In this document: positions 31,186 through 43,759 of the stretch, piece by piece | Layout of the letters: the number at the start of each line of letters is the position of its first letter | Numbering within the stretch: the stretch's first letter is position 1 | Source: Anisus vortex | Taxonomy: Eukaryota > Mollusca > Gastropoda > Planorbidae | Assembly (NCBI GenBank): GCA_949126835.1 | Contig: OX421501.1 | Span: 5,712,499-5,776,498, forward strand | Direction: 5' to 3' | Length of the DNA: 64,000 bases | Made by a program: the position numbers and the translations under genes | The notes under the pieces: generated by a model | Seen by the model: only the letters and a program-made list of their open reading frames with translations | Database searches by the model: none | Told to the model about the DNA's origin: nothing

Positions 31186-33996
31186 TGGAAATTTTCTTCA
31201 AAAGCGCTCTAACGATTATCTTCATGTTTTAATAAACTATTTGTTTCACCTAAAAAAAAATCTACAGCTTTTCGGCCCCACAAATAAAAATCGGAAATGG
31301 ACGTTAAACAAAAATACACATTAGATTTATCGTAGATATTGATTTTGGCCGTGAAAACATGCCCTTGCTCGACCCACATGTAGTGCGGCTTTCAAGAGCG
31401 GTGTTTTGTTGCGTCGCAGTTATGACGTTTCGGGAATACCCGTAGGCTTACTACAGCAGAAAGAAGTTTAATTTCTTGTTTAAACTACTGTTGCGCACCG
31501 ATGATAGAAATAATTTAAAGCAAGACCAAGTGTAATTTATGTAATGCAGGGGTGTCCAAACTACAGCCAGTGGGTAACGCGCGGGCGGACAAATGATAGT
31601 ATGCGGCCCTCGCGGCTTATTTAGATTTGAACGTCTACCAATATATTTTAGATTAAACTTCAATATATTTTAGATTAAATTTAAAAAAAAAGAAAACAAA
31701 TACATATTTACGAATTATCTAATAGTGAGATAATAGTTTGCCGTTTAAATAAAAACAGAATTAGATGAAGTTTCACCAAACTAAATGTCTATTTTTAACT
31801 TTCTTTTATCTGACATTTTTTGAAAAAAAAAAACACCTCTAAAACTTGTTTGTGTTTAAACAATGAATAGCTGTATATAGTGTACACTGTAGCAGATTAC
31901 ACTACACTGTATATAGTGTTCACTGTAGCAGTATACACTACGCTGTATGTAGCATACAATGTAGCAGTATACTCTACACTGTAAATAATAAACACTGTAT
32001 TAGTATCCACTTTTTTAAAAATTCAATTAATGTTTCATTAAAAATGTGTATGATTTAATTATAAAGGCCTACCAAAGTAAGATATATTAGAATATGTTAA
32101 CATTGTCAATTCGAAATCTGGTAAACTAGAAAAGATGTAAATTCAGTATATTCGTATTTTCCTTATAACAATAGTCAGAAGTGTAATATACTGTTAGTTT
32201 TATTGAGGGGCGGGGGGGGGGAGAAATTAAACACATTATCTAACGAAGCCTACATATATTATGATCTTTTCATTTGCAGTCTTTTCAATGAATAACATAA
32301 TTTTACCTTTAATTATTTAGTATTTAAGTTTAATGCTCAAAATTAAAAAAAAAAAATGTTTATCATACCATTGTTTTAATTAATCAATATTATATTTTAC
32401 CGCGATAGTTTATTATAAATAGTAGCACAAATGGAGGATATTAGATAATGTTAACACCAAACTATATTTTTTTACTTTTTTCGTCAAACAATGTTTGGAA
32501 TAATACATTGAAAACATTGAAAATCTCTATATATAAAAAGATCGTGTTTGTGTGTTTGTGTCCCCACGGATCCCTATTGTGTCACTGACTTTTTTATGCC
32601 TAGTCCTATATACTGTCTAATAGCTTTTCACATCTGACATGTGCCTTCTCTAGCTAAGTTGTTAACGTAGAGGACTGCTGTGCGTGCGAGCGGGTTCGAT
32701 TCTCCAGTTAGACTATGCCTATTTTTTTTACCCGATTTACATTTATTCATAGAACTTTTTAATTCCTATCAAACATATTTGCCGGCCGTAACTCATTGTT
32801 AGCTTGAATGGGTTGAGGGAGGGAGTTGAAAAAATTGACATAATTTTATAGGAAAGTTTGACAGTTGTTAAAGTTAAATAATTAATTAATTAATTGGTCA
32901 TTTATATAGCGCCTCACTCCATGCTAATAAAAGCATGCTCAGCGCGCTCACAAAATCGAAACGACAATAACGCTCTAAAATAGTTTTAAACAAGGTTTCG
33001 GCCGATGGAGGCACGAAACGACAATAACATTTTAAAATAGTTTCAAACAAGTTTTTTGCTGATGGATGTGTATTTGATCAATTTAGTTGAAAAGAAAAGT
33101 CTTCAAATTCTTCTTGAATGCCTTTTTTGACACAGAGTTTTTCAGTGTCTCAGGTAAGCCGTTCCACAGTGAAGGCGCCACAGATTCAAACGAGCGTACA
33201 CCAATAGGGGAAGGAGTAGAAGAACTAAAAATTGTAACGTAATTCACGATATTTTAAATTTAAACTTTTTTGTTCATTTTCAGTCTTTTAAATAATAATA
33301 ATAATATTTGTATAGCGCTGCCAACAAACATAATGTAAGCTCAGAGCGCGTTTAACATACAATAAGAATACGGATATTACACTAGGCCAGGTGACAGAGC
33401 TAAATTGAAGATTAAAAAAAAGACAAAACAAATAAATGTAGCATTAACCGACCCAACCCATAAATAAGACAGTAAGTTTCTAAAGCATGTTAAATGTTAT
33501 CTAAGGTAAATATTGAAATAATGAGTTTTTAAGTTCTTTTTGAAAGTAACAGTAGAGCTTGTTCGCCTCAGTTGAATGGGAAGTTGATTCCACACCTTCG
33601 GACAGGATACTGAGAAGGCTCTAAGGCCAACGGTCGTCAGAGAGAAACGGGGCTCTTCCAGAAGCGATGAGTTTGCAGAACGAATTGTTCTTTGCGGGAC
33701 ATAAGGTCTGATTAGTGCCTTGAGATAGGACGGAAACTCTATTTGAAAATGCACTGATGGCAAAGTAGCGCCACTTTATACTCAAGTCTGGCTTTCACGG
33801 GGAGCCAGTGGAGCGAGCGTAGAAGGGCAGTTCCCGAGTCTCTTTTAGACTTGCACATAGACAAACGCGCAGTACTTTTATGTATTCGTTGTAGCCTGGC
33901 GATTTCATGACATAAATGACATATATTTTTTTTGGATTTAAAACTGACAACTCTAGCCTACATGTTTTTTTTTTTGGTTTAAAAAGAGATTAAGCT

Positions 33997-34043
<47 letters not shown>

Positions 34044-34287
34044 GGGGGGGGGGGGGGTTATCGGGCGAAATCTAGATATTAGACTGCACAAATAAAAATC
34101 TGCTTCGACTGTTAGAATTTAAAGCCCATGTTATTCATAGTAGAAAAAAGAAAAAAAACAAATACAATTTATTGGCCTGGTAAAGAAGTATTTTTAAAAT
34201 TTATGCACTGTTGTTTTACATACACATGAGGTTAAGGTACAAGCGCCTGCTCTTTATTACCGATCGAATGATCGGTCACCTGGTACT
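31186..34287 (+). repeat. Copy 9 of the 3.1-kb unit (HOR position B)
   Basis: The twin of copy 5, matching all its private marks, at an offset of 12,540-12,542 bp. It differs mainly in homopolymer lengths (poly(T)/poly(G) at 33998-34057, poly(G) at 32212-32221). Confidence 0.93.
33497..33763 (-). pseudogene. LINE b remnant in copy 9
   Basis: 88 codons identical in layout to the copy-5 version, with the same frameshift before FPSYL. Confidence 0.8.
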
Positions 34288-37200
34288 CCTATACTATAAT
34301 ACGAGTTAAAATTGTATGTATATATATATATATATATATATTTATTTATATATGTGTATATATGTCTGGAAATTTTCTTCAAAAGCGCTCTAACGATTAT
34401 CTTCATGTTTTAATGCACTACTTGTTTCACCTAAAAAAAAATCTACAGCTTTTCGGCCCCACAAATAAAAATCGGAAATGGACGTTAAACGAAAATACAC
34501 ATTAGATTTATCGTAGATATTGATTTTGGCCGTGAAAACATGCCATTGCTCGACCCACATGTAGTGCGGCTTTCAAGAGCGGTGTTTTGTTGCGTCGCAG
34601 TTATGACGTTTCGGGAATACCCGTAGGCTTACTACAGCAGAAAGAAGTTTAATTTCTTGTTTAAACTACTGTTGCGCACCGATGATAGAAATAATTTAAA
34701 GCAAGACCAAGTGTAATTTATGTAATGCAGGGGTGTCCAAACTACAGCCAGTGGGTAACGCGCGGGCGGACAAATGATAGTATGCGGCCCTCGCGGCTTA
34801 TTTAGATTAGAACGTCTTCAATATATTTTAGACTAAACTTCAATATATTTTAGATTAAATTAAAAAAAAAAGAAAAACAAATACATATTTACGAATTATC
34901 TAATAGTCAGATAATAGTTTGCCGTTTAAATAATAACAGAATTAGATGAAGTTTCACCAAACTAAAGGTCTATTTTTAACTTTCTTTTATCTGACATTTT
35001 TTGAAAACAAAAACACCTCTAAAACTTTTTTTGTGTTTAAACAATGAATAGCTGTATATAGTGTACACTGTAGCAGATTACACTGCACTGTATATAGTGT
35101 TCACTGTAGCAGTATACACTACGCTGTATATAGCATACAATGTAGCAGTATACTCTACACTGTAAATAATAAACACTGTATTAGTATCCACTTTTTTAAA
35201 AATTCAATGAATGTTTCATAAAAAATATGTATGATTTGCTTATAAAGGCCTACCAAAGTAAGATATATTAGAATATGTTAACATTGTCAATTCGAAATCT
35301 GGTAAACTAGAAAAGATGTAAATTCAGTATATTCGTATTTTCCTTATAACAATAGTCAGAAGTGTAATATACTGTTAGTTTTATTGAGGGGCGGGGGGGG
35401 GGGGGGGAGAGAAATTAAACACATCATCTAACGAAGCCTATATATATTATGATCTTTTCATTTGCAGTCTTTTCAATGAATAACATAATTTCCCCTTTAA
35501 TTATTTAGTATTTAAGTTTAATTCTCAAAATTTTTTAAAAAAATGTTTATCATACCATTGTTTTAATTAACCAATATTATATTTTGCCGCGATAGTTTAT
35601 TATAAATAGTAACACAAATGGAGGATATTAGATAATGTTAACACCAAACTATATTTTTTTACTTTTTTGTCAAACAATGTTTGGAATAATACATTGAAAA
35701 CATTGAAAATCTCAATATATAAAAATATCGTGTTTGTGTCCCCACGGATCCCTTTAGTTTGGTGAAACTTCATCTAATTATTTAAACGGCAAACTGTTAT
35801 CTGACTATTAAATTTAACAAATAAAACAAAGGATGTACATACCTAAGTCTAATGTTATAAAAATAAATGCCATAAAAATTGTAAGAAACAAGTCTTTTTT
35901 TAACGTACTAATTAGCCATGGTTAAATTTTTTTAGTCAATAAAATAAATAAAGCATTGTATTTGAATTTCTGTCACACAGAAAAATTATTGGAATAATAC
36001 AGTGAAAACATTGAAAATCTCTCTATATAAAAAGATCGTGTTTGTGTCCCCACGGATCCCCATTGGTCAATTTGTGAGTTTGTGTCACTAACTTATTTAG
36101 GCCTAGTCCTATATACTGTCTAATAGCTTTTCACATCTGACATGTGCCTTCTCTAGCTAAGTTGTTAAAGTAGAGGACTGGTGTCCTATGCCTATTTTTT
36201 TACCCGATTTACATTTATTCGTAGACCTTTTTAATTCCTATCAAACATATTTGCCAGCCGTAACACATTGTTAGCTTGAATGGGTTGAGGGAGGGAGTTA
36301 AAAAAAATTGACATAATTTTATAGGAAAGTTTGACAGTTGTTAAAGTTAATTAATTAATTAATTAATTGGTCATTTATATAGCGCCTCACTCCATGCTAA
36401 TAAAAGCATGCTCAGCGCGCTCACAAAATCGAAACGACAATAACACTCTAAAATAGTTTTAAACAAGGTTTCGGCCGATGGAGGCACGAAACGACAATAA
36501 CATTTTATAATAGTTTCAAACAAGTTTTTTGCTGATGGATGTGTATTTGATCAATTTAGTTGTAAAGAAAAGTCTTCAAATTCTTCTTGAATGCTTTTTT
36601 TGACACAGAGTTTTTCAGTGTCTCAGGTAAGCCGTTCCACAGTGAAGGCGCCACAGATTCAAACGAGCGTACACCAATAGGGGAGGGGTAGAAGAACTAA
36701 AAATTGTTACGTAATTCACGATATTTTAAATTTAAACTTTTCATTTTCAGTCTTTTAAATAATAATACTAATAATAATTGTATAGCGCTGCCAACAAACA
36801 TAATGTAAGCTCAGAGCGCGTTTAACATACAACTAAGAATACGGATATTACACTAGGCCAGGTGACAGAGCTAAATTGATGATTAAAAAAAAGACAAAAC
36901 AAATAAATGTAGCATTAACCGACCCAACCCATAAATAAGACAGTAAGTTTCTAAAGCATGTTAAATGTTATCGAAGGTAAATATTGAAATAATGAGTTTT
37001 TAAGTTCTTTTTGAAAGTAACAGTAGAGCTTGTTCGACTCAGTTGAATGGGAAGTGATTCCACACCTTCGGACCGGATACTGAGAAGGCTCTAAGGCCAA
37101 CGGTCGTCAGAGAGAAACGGGGCTCTTCTAGAAGCGATGAGTTTGCAGAACGAAGTGTTCTTTGCGGGACATAAGGTCTGATTAGTGCCTTGAGATAGGA

Positions 37201-37438
37201 CGGAAACTCGTTATTAAAAATGCACTGATGACAAAGTAGCGCCACTTTATACTCAATTCTGGCTTTCACGGGGAGCCAGTGGAGCGAGCGTAGAAGGGCA
37301 GTTTCCGAGTCTCTACAATTTATTGGTCTGGTAAAGAAGTATTTTTAAAATTTATGCACTGTTGTTTTACATACACATGATGTTAAGGTACAAGCGCCTG
37401 CTCTTTATTACCGATCGAATGATCGGTCACCTGGTACT
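34287..37438 (+). repeat. Copy 10 with its left linker: left arm of a 3.15-kb palindrome (HOR position C)
   Basis: The unit proper is 34367-37438; the palindromic arm also includes the linker from about 34287. It is the twin of copy 6 (foreign segment at 35754-35988, lost B box near 36180, ~320-bp deletion near 37314). The arm matches the reverse complement of about 37482-40640. Confidence 0.92.
37039..37269 (-). pseudogene. LINE b remnant in copy 10
   Basis: 76 codons, the same as copy 6, and mirrored in copy 11. Confidence 0.8.
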
Positions 37439-37481
37439 TATATATAATACGAGTTAAAATTGTATGTATGTATATATATAT
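37439..37481. repeat. Palindrome centre between copies 10 and 11 (end 2 to end 2)
   Basis: A 43-bp spacer contains one linker minisatellite unit and a short (TA)n. On both sides stands GGTACT or its complement AGTACC. It would form the loop of a long hairpin. Confidence 0.9.
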
Positions 37482-37650
37482 AGTACCAGGTGACCGATCA
37501 TTCGATCGGTAATAAAAAGCAGGCGCTTGTACCTTAACATCATGTGTATGTAAAACAACAGTGCATAAATTTTAAAAATACTTCTTTACCAGACCAATAA
37601 ATTGTAGAGACTCGGAAACTGCCCTTCTACGCTCGCTCCACTGGCTCCCC

Positions 37651-37881
37651 GTGAAAGCCAGAATTGAGTATAAAGTGGCGCTACTTTGTCATCAGTGCAT
37701 TTTTAATAACGAGTTTCCGTCCTATCTCAAGGCACTAATCAGACCTTATGTCCCGCAAAGAACACTTCGTTCTGCAAACTCATCGCTTCTAGAAGAGCCC
37801 CGTTTCTCTCTGACGACCGTTGGCCTTAGAGCCTTCTCAGTATCCGGTCCGAAGGTGTGGAATCACTTCCCATTCAACTGA
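37651..37881 (+). pseudogene. LINE b remnant in copy 11
   Basis: A 76-codon mirror image of the copy-10 remnant, now on plus, with the same VWNHFPFN ending from a one-base loss. Confidence 0.8.
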
Positions 37882-38223
37882 GTCGAACAAGCTCTACTGT
37901 TACTTTCAAAAAGAACTTAAAAACTCATTATTTCAATATTTACCTTCGATAACATTTAACATGCTTTAGAAACTTACTGTCTTATTTATGGGTTGGGTCG
38001 GTTAATGCTACATTTATTTGTTTTGTCTTTTTTTTAATCATCAATTTAGCTCTGTCACCTGGCCTAGTGTAATATCCGTATTCTTAGTTGTATGTTAAAC
38101 GCGCTCTGAGCTTACATTATGTTTGTTGGCAGCGCTATACAATTATTATTAGTATTATTATTTAAAAGACTGAAAATGAAAAGTTTAAATTTAAAATATC
38201 GTGAATTACGTAACAATTTTTAG

Positions 38224-38364
38224 TTCTTCTACCCCTCCCCTATTGGTGTACGCTCGTTTGAATCTGTGGCGCCTTCACTGTGGAACGGCTTACCTGAGAC
38301 ACTGAAAAACTCTGTGTCAAAAAAAGCATTCAAGAAGAATTTGAAGACTTTTCTTTACAACTAA
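38224..38364 (+). pseudogene. LINE a C-terminus, clean version (copy 11)
   Basis: The frame reads FFYPSPIGVRSFESVAPSLW, then NGLPETLKNSVSKKAFKKNL, then KTFLYN and TAA. This matches the extreme C-terminal pattern of CR1/L2-type RTs (S--GP-LWN-LP--L--S-S---FKK-LKT-LF). The 3' UTR follows to GCGCTATATAAATG at about 38537-38550 and (TTAA)n. It is a truncated element, not a gene. Confidence 0.78.
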
Positions 38365-40559
38365 ATTGATCAAATACACATCCATCAGCAAAAAACTTGT
38401 TTGAAACTATTATAAAATGTTATTGTCGTTTCGTGCCTCCATCGGCCGAAACCTTGTTTAAAACTATTTTAGAGTGTTATTGTCGTTTCGATTTTGTGAG
38501 CGCGCTGAGCATGCTTTTATTAGCATGGAGTGAGGCGCTATATAAATGACCAATTAATTAATTAATTAATTAACTTTAACAACTGTCAAACTTTCCTATA
38601 AAATTATGTCAATTTTTTTTAACTCCCTCCCTCAACCCATTCAAGCTAACAATGTGTTACGGCTGGCAAATATGTTTGATAGGAATTAAAAAGGTCTACG
38701 AATAAATGTAAATCGGGTAAAAAAATAGGCATAGGACACCAGTCCTCTACTTTAACAACTTAGCTAGAGAAGGCACATGTCAGATGTGAAAAGCTATTAG
38801 ACAGTATATAGGACTAGGCCTAAATAAGTTAGTGACACAAACTCACAAATTGACCAATGGGGATCCGTGGGGACACAAACACGATCTTTTTATATAGAGA
38901 GATTTTCAATGTTTTCACTGTATTATTCCAATAATTTTTCTGTGTGACAGAAATTCAAATACAATGCTTTATTTATTTTATTGACTAAAAAAATTTAACC
39001 ATGGCTAATTAGTACGTTAAAAAAAGACTTGTTTCTTACAATTTTTATGGCATTTATTTTTATAACATTAGACTTAGGTATGTACATCCTTAGTTTTATT
39101 TGTTAAATTTAATAGTCAGATAACAGTTTGCCGTTTAAATAATTAGATGAAGTTTCACCAAACTAAAGGGATCCGTGGGGACACAAACACGATATTTTTA
39201 TATATTGAGATTTTCAATGTTTTCAATGTATTATTCCAAACATTGTTTGACAAAAAAGTAAAAAAATATAGTTTGGTGTTAACATTATCTAATATCCTCC
39301 ATTTGTGTTACTATTTATAATAAACTATCGCGGCAAAATATAATATTGGTTAATTAAAACAATGGTATGATAAACATTTTTTTTAAAAATTTTGAGAATT
39401 AAACTTAAATACTAAATAATTAAAGGGGAAATTATGTTATTCATTGAAAAGACTGCAAATGAAAAGATCATAATATATATAGGCTTCGTTAGATGATGTG
39501 TTTAATTTCTCTCCCCCCCCCCCCCCCCCCCGCCCCTCAATAAAACTAACAGTATATTACACTTCTGACTATTGTTATAAGGAAAATACGAATATACTGA
39601 ATTTACATCTTTTCTAGTTTACCAGATTTCGAATTGACAATGTTAACATATTCTAATATATCTTACTTTGGTAGGCCTTTATAAGCAAATCATACATATT
39701 TTTTATGAAACATTCATTGAATTTTTAAAAAAGTGGATACTAATACAGTGTTTATTATTTACAGTGTAGAGTATACTGCTACATTGTATGCTATATACAG
39801 CGTAGTGTATACTGCTACAGTGAACACTATATACAGTGCAGTGTAATCTGCTACAGTGTACACTATATACAGCTATTCATTGTTTAAACACAAAAAAAGT
39901 TTTAGAGGTGTTTTTGTTTTCAAAAAATGTCAGATAAAAGAAAGTTAAAAATAGACCTTTAGTTTGGTGAAACTTCATCTAATTCTGTTATTATTTAAAC
40001 GGCAAACTATTATCTGACTATTAGATAATTCGTAAATATGTATTTGTTTTTCTTTTTTTTTTAATTTAATCTAAAATATATTGAAGTTTAGTCTAAAATA
40101 TATTGAAGACGTTCTAATCTAAATAAGCCGCGAGGGCCGCATACTATCATTTGTCCGCCCGCGCGTTACCCACTGGCTGTAGTTTGGACACCCCTGCATT
40201 ACATAAATTACACTTGGTCTTGCTTTAAATTATTTCTATCATCGGTGCGCAACAGTAGTTTAAACAAGAAATTAAACTTCTTTCTGCTGTAGTAAGCCTA
40301 CGGGTATTCCCGAAACGTCATAACTGCGACGCAACAAAACACCGCTCTTGAAAGCCGCACTACATGTGGGTCGAGCAATGGCATGTTTTCACGGCCAAAA
40401 TCAATATCTACGATAAATCTAATGTGTATTTTCGTTTAACGTCCATTTCCGATTTTTATTTGTGGGGCCGAAAAGCTGTAGATTTTTTTTTAGGTGAAAC
40501 AAGTAGTGCATTAAAACATGAAGATAATCGTTAGAGCGCTTTTGAAGAAAATTTCCAGA

Positions 40560-40671
40560 CATATATACACATATATAAATAAATATATATATATATATAT
40601 ATATACATACAATTTTAACTCGTATTATAGTATAGGATATATATATATATATATATATGTGTATATATGTC
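40560..40671. repeat. Head-to-head linker, copies 11/12
   Basis: A (TA)n run with AAATAAATA interruption, then one reversed minisatellite unit and a second (TA)n. The part to about 40640 mirrors linker 9/10, so the inversion breakpoint lies near 40640 within the TA run. Confidence 0.87.
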
Positions 40672-43600
40672 TGGAAATTTTCTTCAAAAGCGCTCTAACG
40701 ATTATCTTCATGTTTTAATGCACTACTTGTTTCACCTAAAAAAAAATCTACAGATTTTCGGCCCCACAAATAAAAATCGGAAATGGACGTTAAACAAAAA
40801 TACACATTAGATTTATCGTAGATATTGATTTTGGCCGTGAAAACATGCCCTTGCTCGACCCACATGTAGTGCGGCTTTCAAGAGCGGTGTTTTGTTGCGT
40901 CGCAGTTATGACGTTTCGGGAATACCCGTAGGCTTACTACAGCAGAAAGAAGTTTAATTTCTTGTTTAAACTACTGTTGCGCACCGATGATAGAAATAAT
41001 TTAAAGAAAGACCAAGTGTAATTTATGTAATGCAGGGGTGTCCAAACTACAGCCAGTGGGTAACGCGCGGGCGGACAAATGATAGTATGCGGCCCTCGCG
41101 GCTTATTTAGATTTGAACGTCTACCAATATATTTTAGATTAAACTTCAATATATTTTAGATTAAATTAAAAAAAAAAGAAAACAAATACATATTTACGAA
41201 TTATCTAATAGTGAGATAATAGTTTGCCGTTTAAATAATAACAGAATTAGAAGAACTTTCACCAAACTAAAGGTCTATTTGTAACTTTCTTTTATCTGAC
41301 ATTTTTTGAAAAAAAAACACCTCTAAAACTTTTTTTGTGTTTAAACAATGAATAGCTGTATATAGTGTACACTGTAGCAGATTACACTGCACTGTATATA
41401 GTGTTCACTGTAGCAGTATACACTACGCTGTATATAGCATACAACGTAGCAGTATACTCTACACTGTAAATAATAAACACTGTTTTAGTATTCACTTTTT
41501 TAAAAATTCAATTAATGTTTCATTAAAAATGTGTATGATTTGCTTATAAAGGCCTACCAAAGTAAGATATATTAGAATATGTTAACATTGTCAATTCGAA
41601 ATCTGGTAAACTAGAAAAGATGTAAATTCAGTATATTCGTATTTTCCTTATAACAATAGTCAGAAGTGTAATATACTGTTAGTTTTATTGAGGGGCGGGG
41701 GGGGGGGGGGGAGAAATTAAACACATTATCTAACGAAGCCTACATATATTATGATCTTTTCATTTGCAGTCTTTTCAATGAATAACATAATTTTACCTTT
41801 AATTATTTAGTATTTAAGTTTAATGCTCAAAATTAAAAAAAAAAAAATGTTTATCATACCATTGTTTTAATTAATCAATATTATATTTTACCGCGATAGT
41901 TTATTATAAATAGTAACACAAATGGAGGATATTAAATAATGTTAACACCAAACTATATTTTTTTACTTTTTTCGTAAAACAATGTTTGGAATAATACATT
42001 GAAAACATTAAAAATCTCTATATATAAAAAGATCGTGTTTGTGTCCCCACGGATCCCTATTGTGTCACTGACTTTTTTAGGCCTAGTCCTATATACTGTC
42101 TAATAGCTTTTCACATCTGACATGTGCCTTCTCTAGCTAAGTTGTTAACGTAGAGGACTGCTGTGCGTGCGAGCGGGTTCGATTCTCCAGTTAGACTATG
42201 CCTATTTTTTTTACCCGATTTACATTTATTCGTAGACCTTTTTAATTCCTATCAAACATATTTGCCGGCCGTAACTCATTGTTAGCTTGAATGGGTTGAG
42301 GGAGGGAGTTGAAAAAATTGACATAATTTTATAGGAAAGTTTGACAGTTGTTTAAGTTAAATAATTAATTAATTAATTGGTTATTTATATAGCGCCTCAC
42401 TCCATACTAATAAAAGCATGCTCGGCGCGCTCACAAAATCGAAACGACAATAACGCTCTAAAATAGTTTTAAACAAGGTTTCGGCCGATGGAGGCACGAA
42501 ACGACAATAACATTTTAAAATAGTTTCAAACAAGTTTTTTGCTAATGGATGTGTATTTGATCAATTTAGTTGAAAAGAAAAGTCTTCAAATTCTTCTTGA
42601 ATGCCTTTTTTGACACAGAGTTTTTCAGTGTCTCAGGTAAGCCGTTCCACAGTGAAGGCGCCACAGATTCAAACGAGCGTACACCAATAGGGGAAGGGGT
42701 AGAAGAACTAAAAATTGTAACGTATTTCACGATATTTTAAATTTAAACTTTTCATTTTCAGTCTTTTAAATAATAATAATAATAATATTTGTAAAGCGCT
42801 GCCAACAAACATAATGTAAGCTCAGAGCGCGTTTAACATACAACTAAGAATACGGATATTACACTAGGCCAGGTGACAGAGCTAAATTGATGATAAAAAA
42901 CAAGACAAAACAAATAAATGTAGCATTAACCGACTTAACCCATAAATAAGACAGTAAGTTTCTAAAGCATGTTAAATGTTATCGAAGGTAAATATTGAAA
43001 TAATGAGTTTTTAAGTTCTTTTTGAAAGTAACAGTAGAGCTTGTTCGCCTCAGTTGAATGGGAAGTTGATTCCACACTTTCGGACCGGATACTGAGAAGG
43101 CTCTAAGGCCAACGGTCGTCAGAGAGAAACGGGGCTCTTCCAGAAGCGATGAGTTTGTAGAACAAAGTGTTCTTTGCGGGACATAAGGTCTGATTAGTGC
43201 CTTGAGATAGGACGGAAACTCGTTGTTAAAAATGCACTGATGGCAAAGTAGCGCCACTTTATACTCAATTCTGGAGCGAGCTTAGAAGGGCAGTTCCCGA
43301 GTCTCTTTTAGACTTGCACATAAACAAACGCGCAGTACTTTTATGTATTCGTTGTAGCCTGGCGATTTAATGACATAAATGACATATATTTCTGTTGGAT
43401 TTAAAACTGACAACTCTAGCCTTCATGTTTTTTTTTGGTTTAAAATGAGATTAAGCTGTTGTTGTTTGTTTGTTTGTTTTTTTTTTGGGGGGGGGGGGGG
43501 GAGGTTATCGGTCAAAATCTAGATATTAGACTGCACAAATAAAAATCTGCTTCGACTGTTAGAATTTAAAGCCCATGTTATTCATAGTAGAAAAAAGAAA

Positions 43601-43734
43601 AAAGACAAATACAATTTATTGGTCTGGTAAAGAAGTATTTTTAAAATGTATGCACTGTTGTTTTACATACACATGATGTTAAGGTACAAGCGCCTGCTCT
43701 TTATTACCGATCGAATGATCGGTCACCTGGTACT
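40672..43734 (+). repeat. Copy 12 of the 3.1-kb unit (HOR position D)
   Basis: The twin of copy 7. The poly(G) tract at 41697-41711 and the G run at 43487-43503 (ending GAGG) differ in length. It carries the 20-bp deletion near 43273. Confidence 0.92.
42979..43257 (-). pseudogene. LINE b remnant in copy 12, 20-bp deletion
   Basis: 92 codons, FNNEF subtype, as in copy 7. Confidence 0.8.
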
Positions 43735-43759
43735 ATATATATATATGTGTATATATGTC

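Larger units (their letters stand above)
37482..40559 (-). repeat. Copy 11: inverted 3.1-kb unit
   Basis: The reverse complement of copy 10, including its private foreign segment (about 38932-39166), lost B box and deletion. Only a few differences are visible, for example AATAAAAAGCAGG near 37510, CCTTAGTTTTATT near 39087 and poly(C) length at 39513. Because it shares copy-10-specific changes it must derive from position C of the array, after those changes. Confidence 0.93.

Noticed and set aside
37439..40671. Long terminal inverted repeats of a large DNA transposon
   Set aside because: Copies 10 and 11 are whole tandem units in opposite orientation; there is no transposase between them and the centre is only 43 bp.
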